A stretch of 64,000 nt of DNA from Marasmius tenuissimus. Lineage: Eukaryota; Basidiomycota; Agaricomycetes; Agaricales; Marasmiaceae. The stretch covers positions 434,001-498,000 of the forward strand of contig JAQOTA010000053.1 in assembly GCA_029532415.1 (NCBI GenBank), in the 5' to 3' direction. The notes under the pieces are model-generated. The model did not search any database. It was not told the DNA's origin and saw nothing but the letters and a program-made list of their open reading frames with translations. The position numbers were made by a program, and so were the translations under genes. Each line of letters opens with the position of its first letter. Positions within the stretch are counted from its first letter, which is position 1. Below, piece by piece: positions 20,739 through 32,010 of this stretch.

Positions 20739-21464
20739 ATGATGACCAGCCCAGCTGCTCGATATCTCGTTCACTTCCCACCACATTGCACACCGCCAGT
20801 ATTGGACGCAACACGATCCATCGAAGACGCCCCCGGCACGATGAGAACACCACAATCAATGGCAAAGTCATTCGATGAGGCCGGAGAGCATCGTGAAGAG
20901 TTTTCAGCCGCGACAAAGGACACCTGGACATCACGGTTGACGTCTACAACGAGCGCAAGGACGACGAGCCCGCTTAGACCACGATTTCCTTTTGAGGAAA
21001 GTCATGAAAATCGAGTGTCGGGAACAAGCCCTCCTGTTCTACGCCATCACCAATGTATTCCTCTGCCTACACAGTGCGGTAGCGAGGTGATGCTCCATCG
21101 ACTGCTGCTTGCTCCGAGAAAATCTGGACTGCACTGGGATCTGCTGTGGTCTCACGAGAGCGTAGAGACCGCGATGAAAGGTGGCTGGAGCGCGTTAAGG
21201 GACCCGGCGACGTTCCCAGCGATTCCCTCGATGACAGTGGTGCACCATTGGCTACCATGGCCGATAACAGTTCATGCTTCTGGTCTGGACTCGAGAGGAG
21301 TGGCTGTTGTTGACGTGCTTGTTGCGATTTCGAGGGAGATGTTACTACCCGTTGGCGAGGGGAGGAGTAGAATTAAAATGGACTTTCTGAGAGGTCGTAG
21401 GATATTTCTCGGGTTGATAACGAGTCAACTTGGAGGGGATATATGGGAGCTTATAGTTGGTTGA
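20739..21464 (+). CDS. DUF6699-type protein, tandem copy 3
   Basis: Intronless, 241 residues from the first of two adjacent ATGs (20739, 20742). The frame is open further upstream, but the paralogues start here. The core has CIPLPTQ, LHRLLLAPRKSGLHWDLLWSHESV, PATFPAIPSMTVVHH, LPWPITVHASGL, VAVVDVLVAISREMLLPVG, RIKMDFLRGRRIFLGL and SQLGGDIWELIVG. It resembles copy 1 more than copy 2 across the SMTVVHHWLPW and SGLDSRGV region. The leader contains a GTGAGG donor (about 20646) in the place of the leader introns of copies 1 and 2. Confidence 0.85.
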   Translation: MMTSPAARYLVHFPPHCTPPVLDATRSIEDAPGTMRTPQSMAKSFDEAGEHREEFSAATKDTWTSRLTSTTSARTTSPLRPRFPFEESHENRVSGTSPPVLRHHQCIPLPTQCGSEVMLHRLLLAPRKSGLHWDLLWSHESVETAMKGGWSALRDPATFPAIPSMTVVHHWLPWPITVHASGLDSRGVAVVDVLVAISREMLLPVGEGRSRIKMDFLRGRRIFLGLITSQLGGDIWELIVG

Positions 21465-22385
21465 TTTCTTTCGAATTTTCACGATTCATGTATTAGTAGG
21501 GCACAACTTGGTCAATGTATTATAGAACATACCTTTGAAGCCATACGTGCCATTGTTACTGCTAATACCAAACCATAGTGATACCATATGGAGTTCGCAC
21601 GAGCCTGCCACCACGTTGAGTAGAATCAAAAACATATTCTCTAGCGGGTATTGTAAATTTCCCTTCTTCGCAATAGAGACTTGCCAACGGTCGTCGTCAA
21701 TTGACTGGCGGTTGGGAGATGCTAGAGGTCATTTCAGTCAGCCATAGTAGTTGTATTTATTGATCATGCTCACCATAAAATCTCAGAGTTCCCTCCTGAA
21801 GGATCTCAAGAGCACGCGGCCATTGTTATTGAGGGTATGGTTTAATGGTGTCGTGGTCGTGGAGATTGTTACCGAGCTCATCGCGGTCGCAGAACAGGCT
21901 TCGAGTTTGCATGTATTTGGACATAATTACTCCGGACTTGGGCGGGCCGCGACGACATTCAACTCCGGGCAATCCGGAGCGCCACACAACGGAACCTTCT
22001 TGAAAAACTTCTATTGGCCCGCCACGCAAAGAGAGCAAACCCAGAAGAACTAACTAGTAACTTGCCGGGAAAATAGATGCGGCTTCCCTCTCCAAAAGCA
22101 AAACACAGAAAAACCGGCATTATCTCCCCCGCCGATTCAAAACTTTCTCCCACAACGTTAGAGCTGAAGTTTCAGGCTTAGTATAGCTGGGCCCCTTGCG
22201 CATGACCACACTTATTTATGGGGAAATGGCCAGTAAGGTGCGAACTGACAACATATTTTCTCATTGTCAGCCCTCAATGCGCGGCCAGTAGTCTTCTCTT
22301 CAGTTTCAGATCCCCGAAATCAACGCGTTTACTCGATTCAGCGTTCTCGCATTCAGTCCTCCGTGAGTAAGTATATGGTTTGATG
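21465..22385. other. gene-less stretch after the tandem array
   Basis: The first ~80 bp are the conserved 3' flank (TGTATTAGTAGG, then ACATACC). A frame at 21751-22053 is open, but I see no family match and no splice support. Confidence 0.35.
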
Positions 22386-22387
22386 TA

Positions 22388-22788
22388 CAGGGTTTTGCAT
22401 ATTCTTCGGAGGTCACTCTCCAGAAATCCCTGTTTGTTTGGCTCAAAACTCAATTGAAAAATCAATTGGAACCTTGACGAAATTTCGGGGCCTGGCGACG
22501 AGAAACAGCAACGATAAACGCCCAACGCGAATGTTGAGCGCATTTCGCGGGGTGCGGCATTGGACCGCGCTTCGACTAACCCTCGCTCCAGAACTTGACC
22601 AGGGCCATATTGCTTTGCTTATGAACACGAATCACAGCTTGGAAGTGGCAAAAACCTGAGCTTCGCGCTGTTTCTGCCCACAGATCTCCCCCGGAGCCCC
22701 TCAGGGTTCTAATTGAGTTAACTGAATTGCGAGCCAAACAAATAAAGAGTATCAGCAGTCGACCTCCGAAGAATTATGCAAAACCCTG
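22388..22788. mobile_element. MITE with TA target duplication and ~95-bp inverted ends (Tc1/mariner-like)
   Basis: A 401-bp element starts CAGGGTTTTGCATA and ends with its inverse TGCAAAACCCTG. The ends pair over roughly 95 bp: CAGGGTTTTGCAT..TTCTTCGGAGGTC, then TTTGTTTGGCTC, then AATTGGAACC versus AATTAGAACC. It is flanked by TA on each side (22386-22387 and 22789-22790), the insertion signature of Tc1/mariner elements. It has no transposase frame, so it is non-autonomous. Confidence 0.82.
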
Positions 22789-22790
22789 TA

Positions 22791-23418
22791 TTGAAGATCC
22801 CTTCAGTGGTCGGCAACTGTCATATGCTGATTGCTTTGAAATGGCCAGGCACCAGATAGTTGTTGCCAAGTACTTCGTGTCTGAGCTCTCCACTCCCGTC
22901 CGTCACGGACATGGGGAGTTTAGCCTTGGTTTGGCATGGACGGAAATGCTGCCTCGAGATCTCCGTGAGTCTCACATCCGCAGCCGTTGCTATGTCAGTT
23001 TACGCCGCATCAACGATAGTTCGATTGTGTATGAATATGCTCGGGCTGCGGCGAGATGTGGGGGTGTAGTCGTGCAATTATGTTTCGTAAAAGAAGGATT
23101 TTGAGACCCAACTAACAAGATTCCAATAGAACGGATTGGAGCAGGTCAAATGTATGAGAAACACGTACGTAGTTCTCCGCGCGGGCGGAAAGCTTCATTT
23201 GAGGGAAACTTAGCGTGATATTCGGGAGAGTTACGGTGGGCAATAGAATAAGGCTTCTTCGAACGGTGTCATGACCTTCCATTCCTCATACCGAGCCTCA
23301 AAATAGATCGACATCAGGCACTTGACTGCACTCGGATTCCTGTAGCCGGTGACTAGATATATCAGTCCAGCACCACCATCCGTAGTAACATTCGTATCTT
23401 AATACCTCCTCAAATACT
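22791..23418. other. gene-less stretch
   Basis: No supported gene. A TATATC near 23356 lies about 60 bp before the next gene's ATG and may be its TATA element. Confidence 0.35.
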
Positions 23419-24084
23419 ATGGCAGCATTGCGAAGCAGTCTTCATTCCTCCCGCGTTTTGGGCCAGCCCACCAGTACGACGACTCCAACGAGCAGTTCGC
23501 CCTATCGTGCGGGTGGACATAGGATGACGACAGCGGCAAGGAACAATCAAGAACCCTCTCGTCGTCAGCCATCGTCGCCACCACAGACGCTGATATCACC
23601 TCCAACGCTCCAACGTCGGAGGAATGTCCCGTTACCCTCACAAGTCCGTACTATTGACATCGAACTCCATCCTCTTCTCCAATGTCATCCGCGGGTCGGT
23701 ACAGGGAGCGAATATCTCCCACCATTGAACTGGGACTTATCCTGGCCTCGACAGGCGGTGGACCGACTTTTGAGGAGCAGTAGCCACCCACTCGCTCCGT
23801 ACATGAGGGATCCAGCCACTCTCCCCTCGTTACCTTCCATGACAGTCATTCACCCCCAACTGCCATGGCCTATCACTGTTCACTCATCCAATCAAAGTGA
23901 TGAGGGCGTCACCATCGCAGATGTTCTCCTTTCCATAGGTTGCTTGATGCGGGAGATGGATTATGACGGTCGGGGTGGGACGGCGGGAGTTGAGAAGCTT
24001 TGTTATCTTGATGGACAGCGGAAATTGCTTGGGTTCATCAAGAGAGGCCCAGATGGTGATGTTTGGGAGATGTACACGCAGTGA
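23419..24084 (+). CDS. DUF6699-type protein
   Basis: Intronless, 221 residues from an ATG. After a Ser/Thr-rich N-terminus come NVPLPSQ, IELHPLLQCHPRVG, LNWDLSWPRQAVD, DPATLPSLPSMTVIHPQ, LPWPITVHSS, VTIADVLLSIGCLM and a shortened end with RKLLGFIKRGPDGDVWEMYTQ. The core is intact and all consensus tryptophans are present. It is more distant from the tandem trio and lacks their promoter module, so it is an older branch of the same family. Function unknown. Confidence 0.82.
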   Translation: MAALRSSLHSSRVLGQPTSTTTPTSSSPYRAGGHRMTTAARNNQEPSRRQPSSPPQTLISPPTLQRRRNVPLPSQVRTIDIELHPLLQCHPRVGTGSEYLPPLNWDLSWPRQAVDRLLRSSSHPLAPYMRDPATLPSLPSMTVIHPQLPWPITVHSSNQSDEGVTIADVLLSIGCLMREMDYDGRGGTAGVEKLCYLDGQRKLLGFIKRGPDGDVWEMYTQ

Positions 24085-25277
24085 TGGTGACAGTGGCGAT
24101 CAACCCAATAGTGCGGGGAAAGTTCCCGGAAAGATGGATGTACAAGACCCTGCAATGCCTGGGAATATATGTGAGATTGTTTCCCAAAACTGAGATATAT
24201 GAGAATGAACCGAACACTTACCATGGTCGGCGACATCAAACAAGATCATCATCACGGTTTCTCTTGCCCCCGACCCAATCGACCTCAGAATCACATGCGA
24301 ATGTACCCGAGTACCACGCATCCAGCTTCAAGAATCTTGCTTGTAAGACGGTGTATGAACAATAAGCCTTTCCAAGTTGAGTATCTTGGTCGTGAAGATT
24401 CGTCGCCGAGTATTCGAACGTTTGCAGGTCCGTTCAACGCCCAACGATGAGGACACAGTTCCAGGGAGCGACAAATTTCCTAGAATACACAGGGGGCAAA
24501 GTCTGCGAAGATGAGGGTTTCAAGTAGTCCTAGATCGGTATTGGATCCACGCATCAAGGATCCGGTTTTCCAGACGGGGTTGGCAGAGATTGAAGTCACG
24601 ATTCAGTGTGAATGTTCTTGATTCCTTGAAAGGGTATAATGAACCGAACCCAAATACCTGTGAAAGGGAAAGAAAAGGCTTACATGGGCAGGCTTAGCTC
24701 CGACTCGGGTGATCATGGACGGGGATTAGTTCTAGTAGAACTGATGCCCATCAATGTCATCGAGCACCGGTAGTGGGAGGGAAGATTCATGTCATGGTTA
24801 CTAAGCAAAACCATGACGGCGATTCCTGCAGCTTCTCACGCACGGACTCCGCAAGCCATGAGATCTTGAGAGATCATCAATTCTCCTTCACGCTCTCATA
24901 TCGGTCGGCAGCAGGCAGCTTGGGCCATTGCTACTGACAGATCCGCGCTGAGCTTTTTTCACTGCTATGTTTGGGCCTATCGCGACAAACTATCTTCGTG
25001 AATCACGGAAATCTCAACCGACACGCGTTTCTAAGTTGCTTTTAGCAAGGTCCCGTTATCCTTTTTACGCACAAAATGCAACACTCGAGCTCCTATAACT
25101 GGTACATCTTGCGATTCTTGCTGGCGACATTCACTACCTTCAAATTCTGGTCATCCGAGAAACGACGAAAACACGGCGATCGAATTTATTTGCTGGTGAG
25201 CCTGCCCTCATGCATCCATAGCCGAAACTGCTATTCGGCTCTTTTTCTCTCTCTCTCTCTTCTTGTCAACCCCCACA
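24085..25277. other. gene-less stretch
   Basis: No supported gene or RNA. A CT-dinucleotide tract at about 25247-25261 lies just before the acyltransferase start. Confidence 0.4.
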
Positions 25278-26521
25278 ATGGACAATGAGCTCTCCCCGTT
25301 GCCTTTATCCTATCTAGTTCTTTTTGGCATAGGTTACCTGGCCATCATTTCCCTCCCAGATTTCCGGCTCATTCGAACCTTTTCGCTCTTTGGCTTGACT
25401 CTCATTGACATCTCAATTTTCCTTCACAAAACGACTGGCAACCCAGGGTTAGACTACGGAATTGCTTCTCTGCTCTTTGCTTGGACTCTGAATGCATTCT
25501 CGTGGACTCTCCTCGACGACATACCTTCCCGAGCCGACCCGAAACAGATTCCTGCCGGCGCGTCCAGGCTTTCGACGCGAGTCCAAGAGGGAATAGCGCT
25601 TGTGACCGCGCTTAGAGGTATCGGGTGGTCTCATGAACCAAAGATCTGCCTTCAATCTCGACCTGACGCTTGCATGACACGGACTCGTTTCGTTGTTCAA
25701 AAGCTGGCAAATACCGTGATTTATAGTGTGGTCACGATATTCGCGTCCTTGTACACGAGAAACCAACCCTGTTTCTCCTTCGGCGGGCCATCTGCAGGCG
25801 ATCAGATGTTTGGGATTACAGGACGGGTTCTCAACGTGGCAGCATTTGGTGCATCGGCAGTGACTGCTTTAGCAATGCTGTACGATGTCACTACTGCCAC
25901 TCTCGTTTCCCTTGGAGTGACAACGCCCCAACTCTGTCCACCTTTGTTCGGTAGTCCATCGCATGCATTCACTCTTCGGAGATTCTGGGGGTATGTGTTT
26001 AGATATACCTCGAGGACCCGTTGTACTCATTGCTCAAATTTTCCTCTCCTCCAGAAAGTTCTGGCATCAACTCTTACGACCCGTAAATACTGGCCTTCTA
26101 TTCATTATGATGGTACTAATATTATGTACAGGTTGTCCTCCCTTACGCAAAATTTGTTCCCCGGCGGGTATTACGGCTCAAAGAAGGGTCCCTCCCTTAT
26201 CACCTCGTTTCGTGTCTCACAGCGTTTATCATTACGGGTGTTCTTCACGAAGTCAGCGATTCCATGACAAGGAAGGATCGCAAGCTCACGGTTGGGTCGA
26301 GTCTCGTGTTCTTCTCGTTGCAGCCTATCGGTATTGCCCTTGAGTCGCTCGTAATTCACTTTGGTCAAAACACGTTTGGACTGGCTGAAAGAGACGGAAG
26401 CCGCAAACCAGGGCCTAACTTTCTTTGGAAAGTGGCTGGCTACATTTGGGTAGCGTGCTGGTTTGTTTGGTGTGGTCCGCTCTTCATAGCTGCAATTGTC
26501 AAGGGGCAATTCATGAACTAG
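25278..26521 (+). CDS. wax-synthase-like membrane O-acyltransferase
   Basis: Model of 376 residues in three exons: 25278-25990, 26055-26082 (28 nt) and 26132-26521. The protein is multi-spanning (SYLVLFGIGYLAIISL, LFGLTLIDISIFL, GIASLLFAWTLNAFSW, TVIYSVVTIFASLY, AALAMLYDV-like region, ending VAGYIWVACWFVWCGPLFIAAIV). The wax-synthase signature is visible: PPLFGSPSHAFTLRRFWG joined over intron 1 to KFWHQLLRP, and the presumed catalytic His in IITGVLHEVSD in exon 3. This family transfers acyl groups to alcohols and in fungi is often found in terpenoid or other secondary metabolism. No other biosynthetic gene is nearby, so the substrate cannot be guessed. The ATG at 25278 replaces an upstream TTG. 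Confidence 0.85.
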
Positions 26522-28799
26522 GAGGCGGTGATAACGGCTTTTTGGGACCCCCTTTCAGATAATACGCCAGTACCGTTTCCGGATATCCACATTGTAATTA
26601 GAAGAGGATAGGACATGCCAGCTCCTGTCAACTTACACTCCACGCACTATTAGCCTAACATACTCATTGGCATGAAGAGAATGACTCGGGGTCAAATAAA
26701 GTAGCTATCGGCACTTTCCAGGCCCAGGAACTCATGCGCACTTTGGATAAATGGGTATCGATAACCTTCAACTGAGAACATTGACGGAAGTTGTACGGTA
26801 GCCTTGCTGAATGAATAGACGTAGCTTCAACACGGGAGCACAGATTGCGCCGGTCAGCTTGTTCCGTGTATGAAATTACTGTAACGGTCGGCTGCCGCTT
26901 TTTACTCCCCTTGATAGCTCCATTCACGGGAGTTCTTGCCAGCGACTAGCTTGGATGGGGTTAGCCAATATGGCGCAGGCTCTGTGATAGCGTGTCGGTT
27001 CGTATCATGACTGATATTCCGTTTACGCGAGCCAGGGCTTTGCGCTCAGGTCAACTGATGTGGTTCATATATTAGCTATGATCGATGCCAGATGGGTGAT
27101 GGAATTATATGCTCAACATTCACTGGATTCAATCGCCCTCGGACTTTCCGAAAACAATCACCGTTGCCCTGATCTGTTCTATACAATGAAAAGGTCGCAC
27201 ACCAGAAAAGTTCTTGCCGTTCACGTACGTTGTCACCAGACCTATTGACATCTAGCTTTCTATGGAGAGCAAATGGAATGAGTAGAGCCCAAGATCCCGG
27301 AATTCGCTAAAAACCCCCGGAATAGCAATTAAGAATGACAAAGTGGAGCATCCTTCGTTCTACTCAAATACCTTCCAGATCCATCGAGTGCTGTATGACA
27401 GGAACACAGCAACAAAAGCCGCGATCGTCAGATGAGTGTCGGGTGACCTCCACCCAATAAATTTTTGAGTAGACCTGGCGTTTCTTGGGGATAATTTCTT
27501 TCGGATATGAATGGAGTAGTTGTGCTCCCGACTGTTGTCTAAACAACTACGAAAAGCGACTAGGGCTCGGAAGCGTAAGTAGTTTCGGGGAGCCCATCCA
27601 AATCGGTATTCAGAACCCACATCTCGCATAAGTGCCAAGTAGTACACCCACTTCGCGCTTGCAAAAATATCGGTGAGAGCAGTCCGCTTTTTATCCGCCG
27701 TTGCCCATAGTGGACATCTGTTCCCGGAAACCTTATGCTTCATTTTTCTTACCGAGTCAAGTAAGAGCCGATGAACAGCTCAGTGACACATCGTTAAAAC
27801 TGCTACCAGAGGTCGGGTCAACCAAGCCTTCACTAGAACAATCACAATTCATCGGTGCTAGATACTCATCTACGCATTGGCTTTGAACGAAAGAAAGCAT
27901 CAAAGGCCAAAGGGGGGATAGGTCAGGTTGAAATGATCCAGTTTGATACTGCATCCGGTCCAGGCAAAGCCGGCCCGGGATATCGGAACGTGCCGAAGCC
28001 AAGCATCAACAAATTGTCTTTGTTGAACTCTTGTTCCTCGACGTTACCATGTCGTTCTCATGCTTAACTTTACGTGGGTGAGTCTTGCTAGATTCTGAAT
28101 TCACTGATGTTATTAGCATATGGACTGACTTGTGTCATCAGAATAGGATGTTAGACCGAGCTCCAAATTCACAGTAGGGATACAGTGGTGCGTGCGCGGA
28201 TGAGTTAATGTGCCTGGGATACGCTCTGAACGGACCTGATCATAGCCATCTCCCTACAGGCTACGCGATTCTATCGTGTACGCAATAAGATGATCTCAAA
28301 TCAGGCCGAAATGCACGAGGGAATGTCATTTGATGTTAGAGATTGTTGTACCGGGATAGTATGCAGCATTGTACGAGGTACGTTCCTACTCTCGAGAAGG
28401 AACGAAACCATCCAAAACCATACTCTCGTCGGCAGGACTCATGGTTTTACGCTCTTCAGCACGCTCGGCACTCATGTCGACGCCCTATTCGTGCTTGTTT
28501 TCCAGCACCTTCTGGTCCAAGTAAATGACTTAAACGAAAGCAGCATCATTCCTTTCAACAGACCTCGCAGCAACTAAACAACTATCACGCCCCCGTCTCG
28601 CATTCGTTATTCCCGACTCAACGACTCTGGTGAGACATTCGCATCAATACAGTGTTCCTTTTGATCTCCTATTAGTATTAATACAAGTACTTTGATCTAT
28701 CGTAACCAGTCGAATCCGGGATAACGCAAGACCTCATCACAGACCCATTTACTACCCCTAGCCATCACATTCATCCTCTCCTTTAGCACGCATCAAGTC
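26522..28799. other. gene-less stretch of 2.3 kb
   Basis: I find no gene I can support on either strand. The longest frame (minus, 27360-27743, ending TIAAFVAVFLSYSTRWIWKVF) has a hydrophobic tail but no splice sites or family match. Confidence 0.35.
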
Positions 28800-29315
28800 T
28801 CATACCAAACACATCTCCCAGACATCGCCACCCATCTCGCTCTTTCTCAAACCCATCAATTTCCTACTGCGCCCTACCAGATCTATTCGTCTCCTCGAAT
28901 GGTCGATCGGGATCTCCATCGCCTCTGATATGGCGCGTATGACATCGAACACGGTGACAAACGGAGCTCTTGTCGACGAATGCACCGTTATGGGCTACGG
29001 GAGATCTGGATGAACTATCGCCAAAGACTGCAGCCTCGGTACGGTCGCCGAGTCAGAGAGATGGGCTGAGGCGGGATGTTCACTACGAGGATGTACGATC
29101 GTGCCGATTGTCTTGAGATGATGCTCTGGTTGAACGCCGTTGGGGCGGAACTCGAGTGTGGGATGAATGATCACATCTTTATCGTCGGGTGCTTGTGAAG
29201 GCAAGGGAATGTACCGGTTTCGCCGACTGATTGACGCTGGCAGCGGCCCTGGCATGGAAGTCGTATGACCTACTGATGGCGACGGGGGAGGTGGGTATCT
29301 GTTCAGGTCGGTCAT
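28800..29315 (-). pseudogene. DUF6699-type gene with an amber codon at the conserved Trp
   Basis: Read from the ATG at 29315 the frame gives MTDLNRYPPPPSPSV.., YIPLPSQ, VIIHPTLEF, DSATVPRLQSLAIVHPDLP, then TAG (28997-28995), then PITVHSSTRAPFVTVFDVIRAISEAM, IDLVGRSRKLMGLRKSEMGGDVWEM and a TGA at 28802-28800. The TAG stands exactly where all intact relatives have the Trp of LPWPITVH, and the frame is otherwise uninterrupted on both sides. A single TGG to TAG change explains it. It is either a young pseudogene, a sequencing error, or a very unlikely readthrough. Confidence 0.82.
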
Positions 29316-31134
29316 GATTTGTCGACGACAACGGATGTGTAAATATTGAAGATTCAATGTCCAAGACTCGCAGGTCTGTCGGTGTATGAGGGGTACTGAG
29401 TGTCGGGTCGCAAGACGCAGACTTTATTGTCGAGAGCACTTGCTGTGTTTCTTCTTTCGATCACAGGCTAGGATACTACTATTGAGCTCTTGCTCAGGCG
29501 ACTGTGTGGCAAACCCCCGTACCTGGCACCTGTTTTGACGAACGGCCTCTCGATGGGCGGGGGAGGCGGAAGGGAGGAGGCTCGTGGACCTCAAGTGGGT
29601 TTATATGGAATCCAGTGGGTGGAATAAAGGAAAGCAAATAAAGGAAAGAATAGGTCGGTTCAAGCGGCGCCTCCGCTTTGAAGGTTAAAAAATTGACATA
29701 GAAGGTTTACGTTCATTGTCGCGCACGCGGCACTTGGATGACACTACATCACCAGTTGATCAAACCAACGCCATCGACAACCTTGGTCGATTTCCATAAT
29801 AGTAAGCCTTGTTGTTTTTTTCCTGTCTCGTTTTGCCTCGTTGGAGTAGGACTTTTTCTACGTATCTCACTTTCGTGGCACGTTGGGTGCTAGTAATAAC
29901 GCCACGCTCCATGAAATGCGAGAGGTACTCTTCAAATGCTTAGGAGAATCCGAGTCGGAAACTGACCGAAAGTTATGGCGCAGTAAAGACATATACGTTC
30001 TCGACCCCATTTCTGTCATTCGCGAATGGGTTATCTTCTAGGGTCGGAATATCATCAACGCGCATTCAGTCCTTCAATTATCAATAGGTGAGTAAATGTG
30101 TCCGAGCCATTTGCGAGCCGTAATTCCTATTTGAGATTAATTATATGTCTGCTGAGGACCCAGAATACACCACACACAATTCTACACAATTCTATGGATC
30201 TGCGGTTCGGTTCGGTTTGCCCAGGACCCACGCGAGGTGGCTGTAGCCTGTGATCGTGGCTGTACAACAGGGCAATGAATTGAACTCAGAACCCCTTTCA
30301 ATTCTGCGAATTGCCCATGCTTGGAAAGCTTCCCAATCCTGATGCTGAATCCACCAATCATCTCTGCGTACGTCCCAACTCTATTCATATTGCCTGCCGT
30401 GTCCTCATGTGATACCTACACAGGGCCCAGTCGATTTCAGGGTTCTGGGTCTGTCCCGATAAGTGATTCGGAGGAATGCCCACCACACCTTCTCTGGAGA
30501 GGAGCATCCAATGGGAGTCAATCGCTGGGGAAAAGGGGAGTGGCATTTCTAGTCGATAGCAGAGCACACTGTCCACAAGTCACCTGCGTTGTCTTTGGGT
30601 CGTCGTTCACTCCGCTTAGAGTGTTGCTCAGTGTTTTTTTTTGCGGCGAATCTGGACCCTGAGCAGTCTTTTACGGCACTTTTCTGCACGTGCTGTAGAG
30701 TTCGGCAATCCACGTCAATGTCATGCTGGGTATTCTTACGAAGTGGTGAGCTGGCATTTGAGTACTTCATTTGCCATCCCGCAACCTCAGTTCATGCTGC
30801 ACATCTTCACCGCCCTGACGTACTTTGATTACCCAAGGTCACCCCGTTTCAACGAGATGGAGAAAAACAACCATCTGCCTCGACGGCTATTCAAATCATC
30901 CCCCGTTTTTGCGTATGTATGTAATGTCCATCTCGTTGTTGCTCCCTAAACTAAACTAAACATACATTAAAAACGAGCAGCTCCGATTACATTGTAAAAA
31001 TATCAATACTCCGCGGTCCGGTTGAATACATAGTGCAGGCAGGATAAGGATACATGAATAAGTGGTGGGGGTTGTCAATACTGGTCATGGGTCATGGTGA
31101 GCGGATTGCTGTAGAGCCTCTCATCCTGAGGGTG
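29316..31134. other. gene-less stretch
   Basis: Upstream flank of the 28.8-kb DUF6699 gene (a TATAAA on the minus strand near 29606) followed by about 1.5 kb with no supported gene. Confidence 0.35.
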
Positions 31135-32010
31135 CTATCTGACGTGTAGCCTCCAGGTATCGCCTCCCATCTGACTTCTCGAGAGGCCTGCGAACGCCGT
31201 CTTTCCACACAGCAAGTCCAACCGAATCAGTCTTTGCCGTCTATCTAGTCGTTGTCGTCTGGTGACCTTCTCTGTCCATTCGCGATCTAGTGGCATTTGG
31301 AGGTTCTCTCCAAGCGTGAAAAGGACATCGGCAACGGTCACGTATTCTGCGTGTGTGCGGTGGACGGTTATGCTCCATGGTAATGAGGGGTGGACAATGC
31401 TCAATGACGGAAGAGGTGGTGTTGTTGCTGGAAAGGATAAGTGGGAGGGTCGACCAGTGACATACGACGCCTCGAGCCCATTTTGGACGAAGCGTTGAGC
31501 GGATGAGAGATCGACAGGGTCAAAGCCTGTCGACTCAGAAGCATGTCGAAGAGAGTAGTGAAGGCTGATTGGCTTTCTGTGCTCGACTTGCGAAGGAAGG
31601 GGGATGCATGAAATAGACGGGCGATGAGGGTGTGCTAGAGAGGGTGATCGAAGCGGGGTATTGACATGGGGCACAGGGCTGAAATCACCTGTGCTCCATA
31701 TGGGAGATATAGGTGATAGCTCCCGCTCGCGCACGGACCATGCTGATGATGAGCTAGCAGAATTTTCGGTTCTGGGTGATGTATAAGGCGACATCCAGGA
31801 ACCACTCGAGTTGGTTGTGAAGGATGTGAACATGTTGGTGCGATTGCTGAGGGTTCTTGGACGTGTGGTGTCGCGACACGATTTCTGACTCGTCGGTACC
31901 GATGACCTATGTGGCAAACAAATATAGTCGTTGTTGTCGGAAAACCGCGATTTGGTCATTGGTATTGGAGACTTCAAAGCTGCTGGTGAACACGGGTCAG
32001 CTATGCACAT
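31135..32010 (-). CDS. DUF6699-type protein with long disordered N-terminus
   Basis: 291 residues from the ATG at 32010; starting at the next ATG (31959) would give a protein 17 residues shorter and fits a possible leader intron (GTACGT about 32035 to CACCAG about 31987). The first ~130 residues are Ser/Thr/Pro-rich. The core has CIPLPSQ, ISLHYSLRHASES, FPATTPPLPSLSIVHPS, LPWSITVHRTHAE, VTVADVLFTLGENLQMPL, an Arg-rich insert (KVTRRQRLDRRQR), LIRLDLLCGKTAFAGL and SRSQMGGDTWRLHVR. It has the longest N-terminus of the copies here. Confidence 0.82.
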   Translation of the reverse strand: MCIADPCSPAALKSPIPMTKSRFSDNNDYICLPHRSSVPTSQKSCRDTTRPRTLSNRTNMFTSFTTNSSGSWMSPYTSPRTENSASSSSAWSVRERELSPISPIWSTGDFSPVPHVNTPLRSPSLAHPHRPSISCIPLPSQVEHRKPISLHYSLRHASESTGFDPVDLSSAQRFVQNGLEASYVTGRPSHLSFPATTPPLPSLSIVHPSLPWSITVHRTHAEYVTVADVLFTLGENLQMPLDREWTEKVTRRQRLDRRQRLIRLDLLCGKTAFAGLSRSQMGGDTWRLHVR

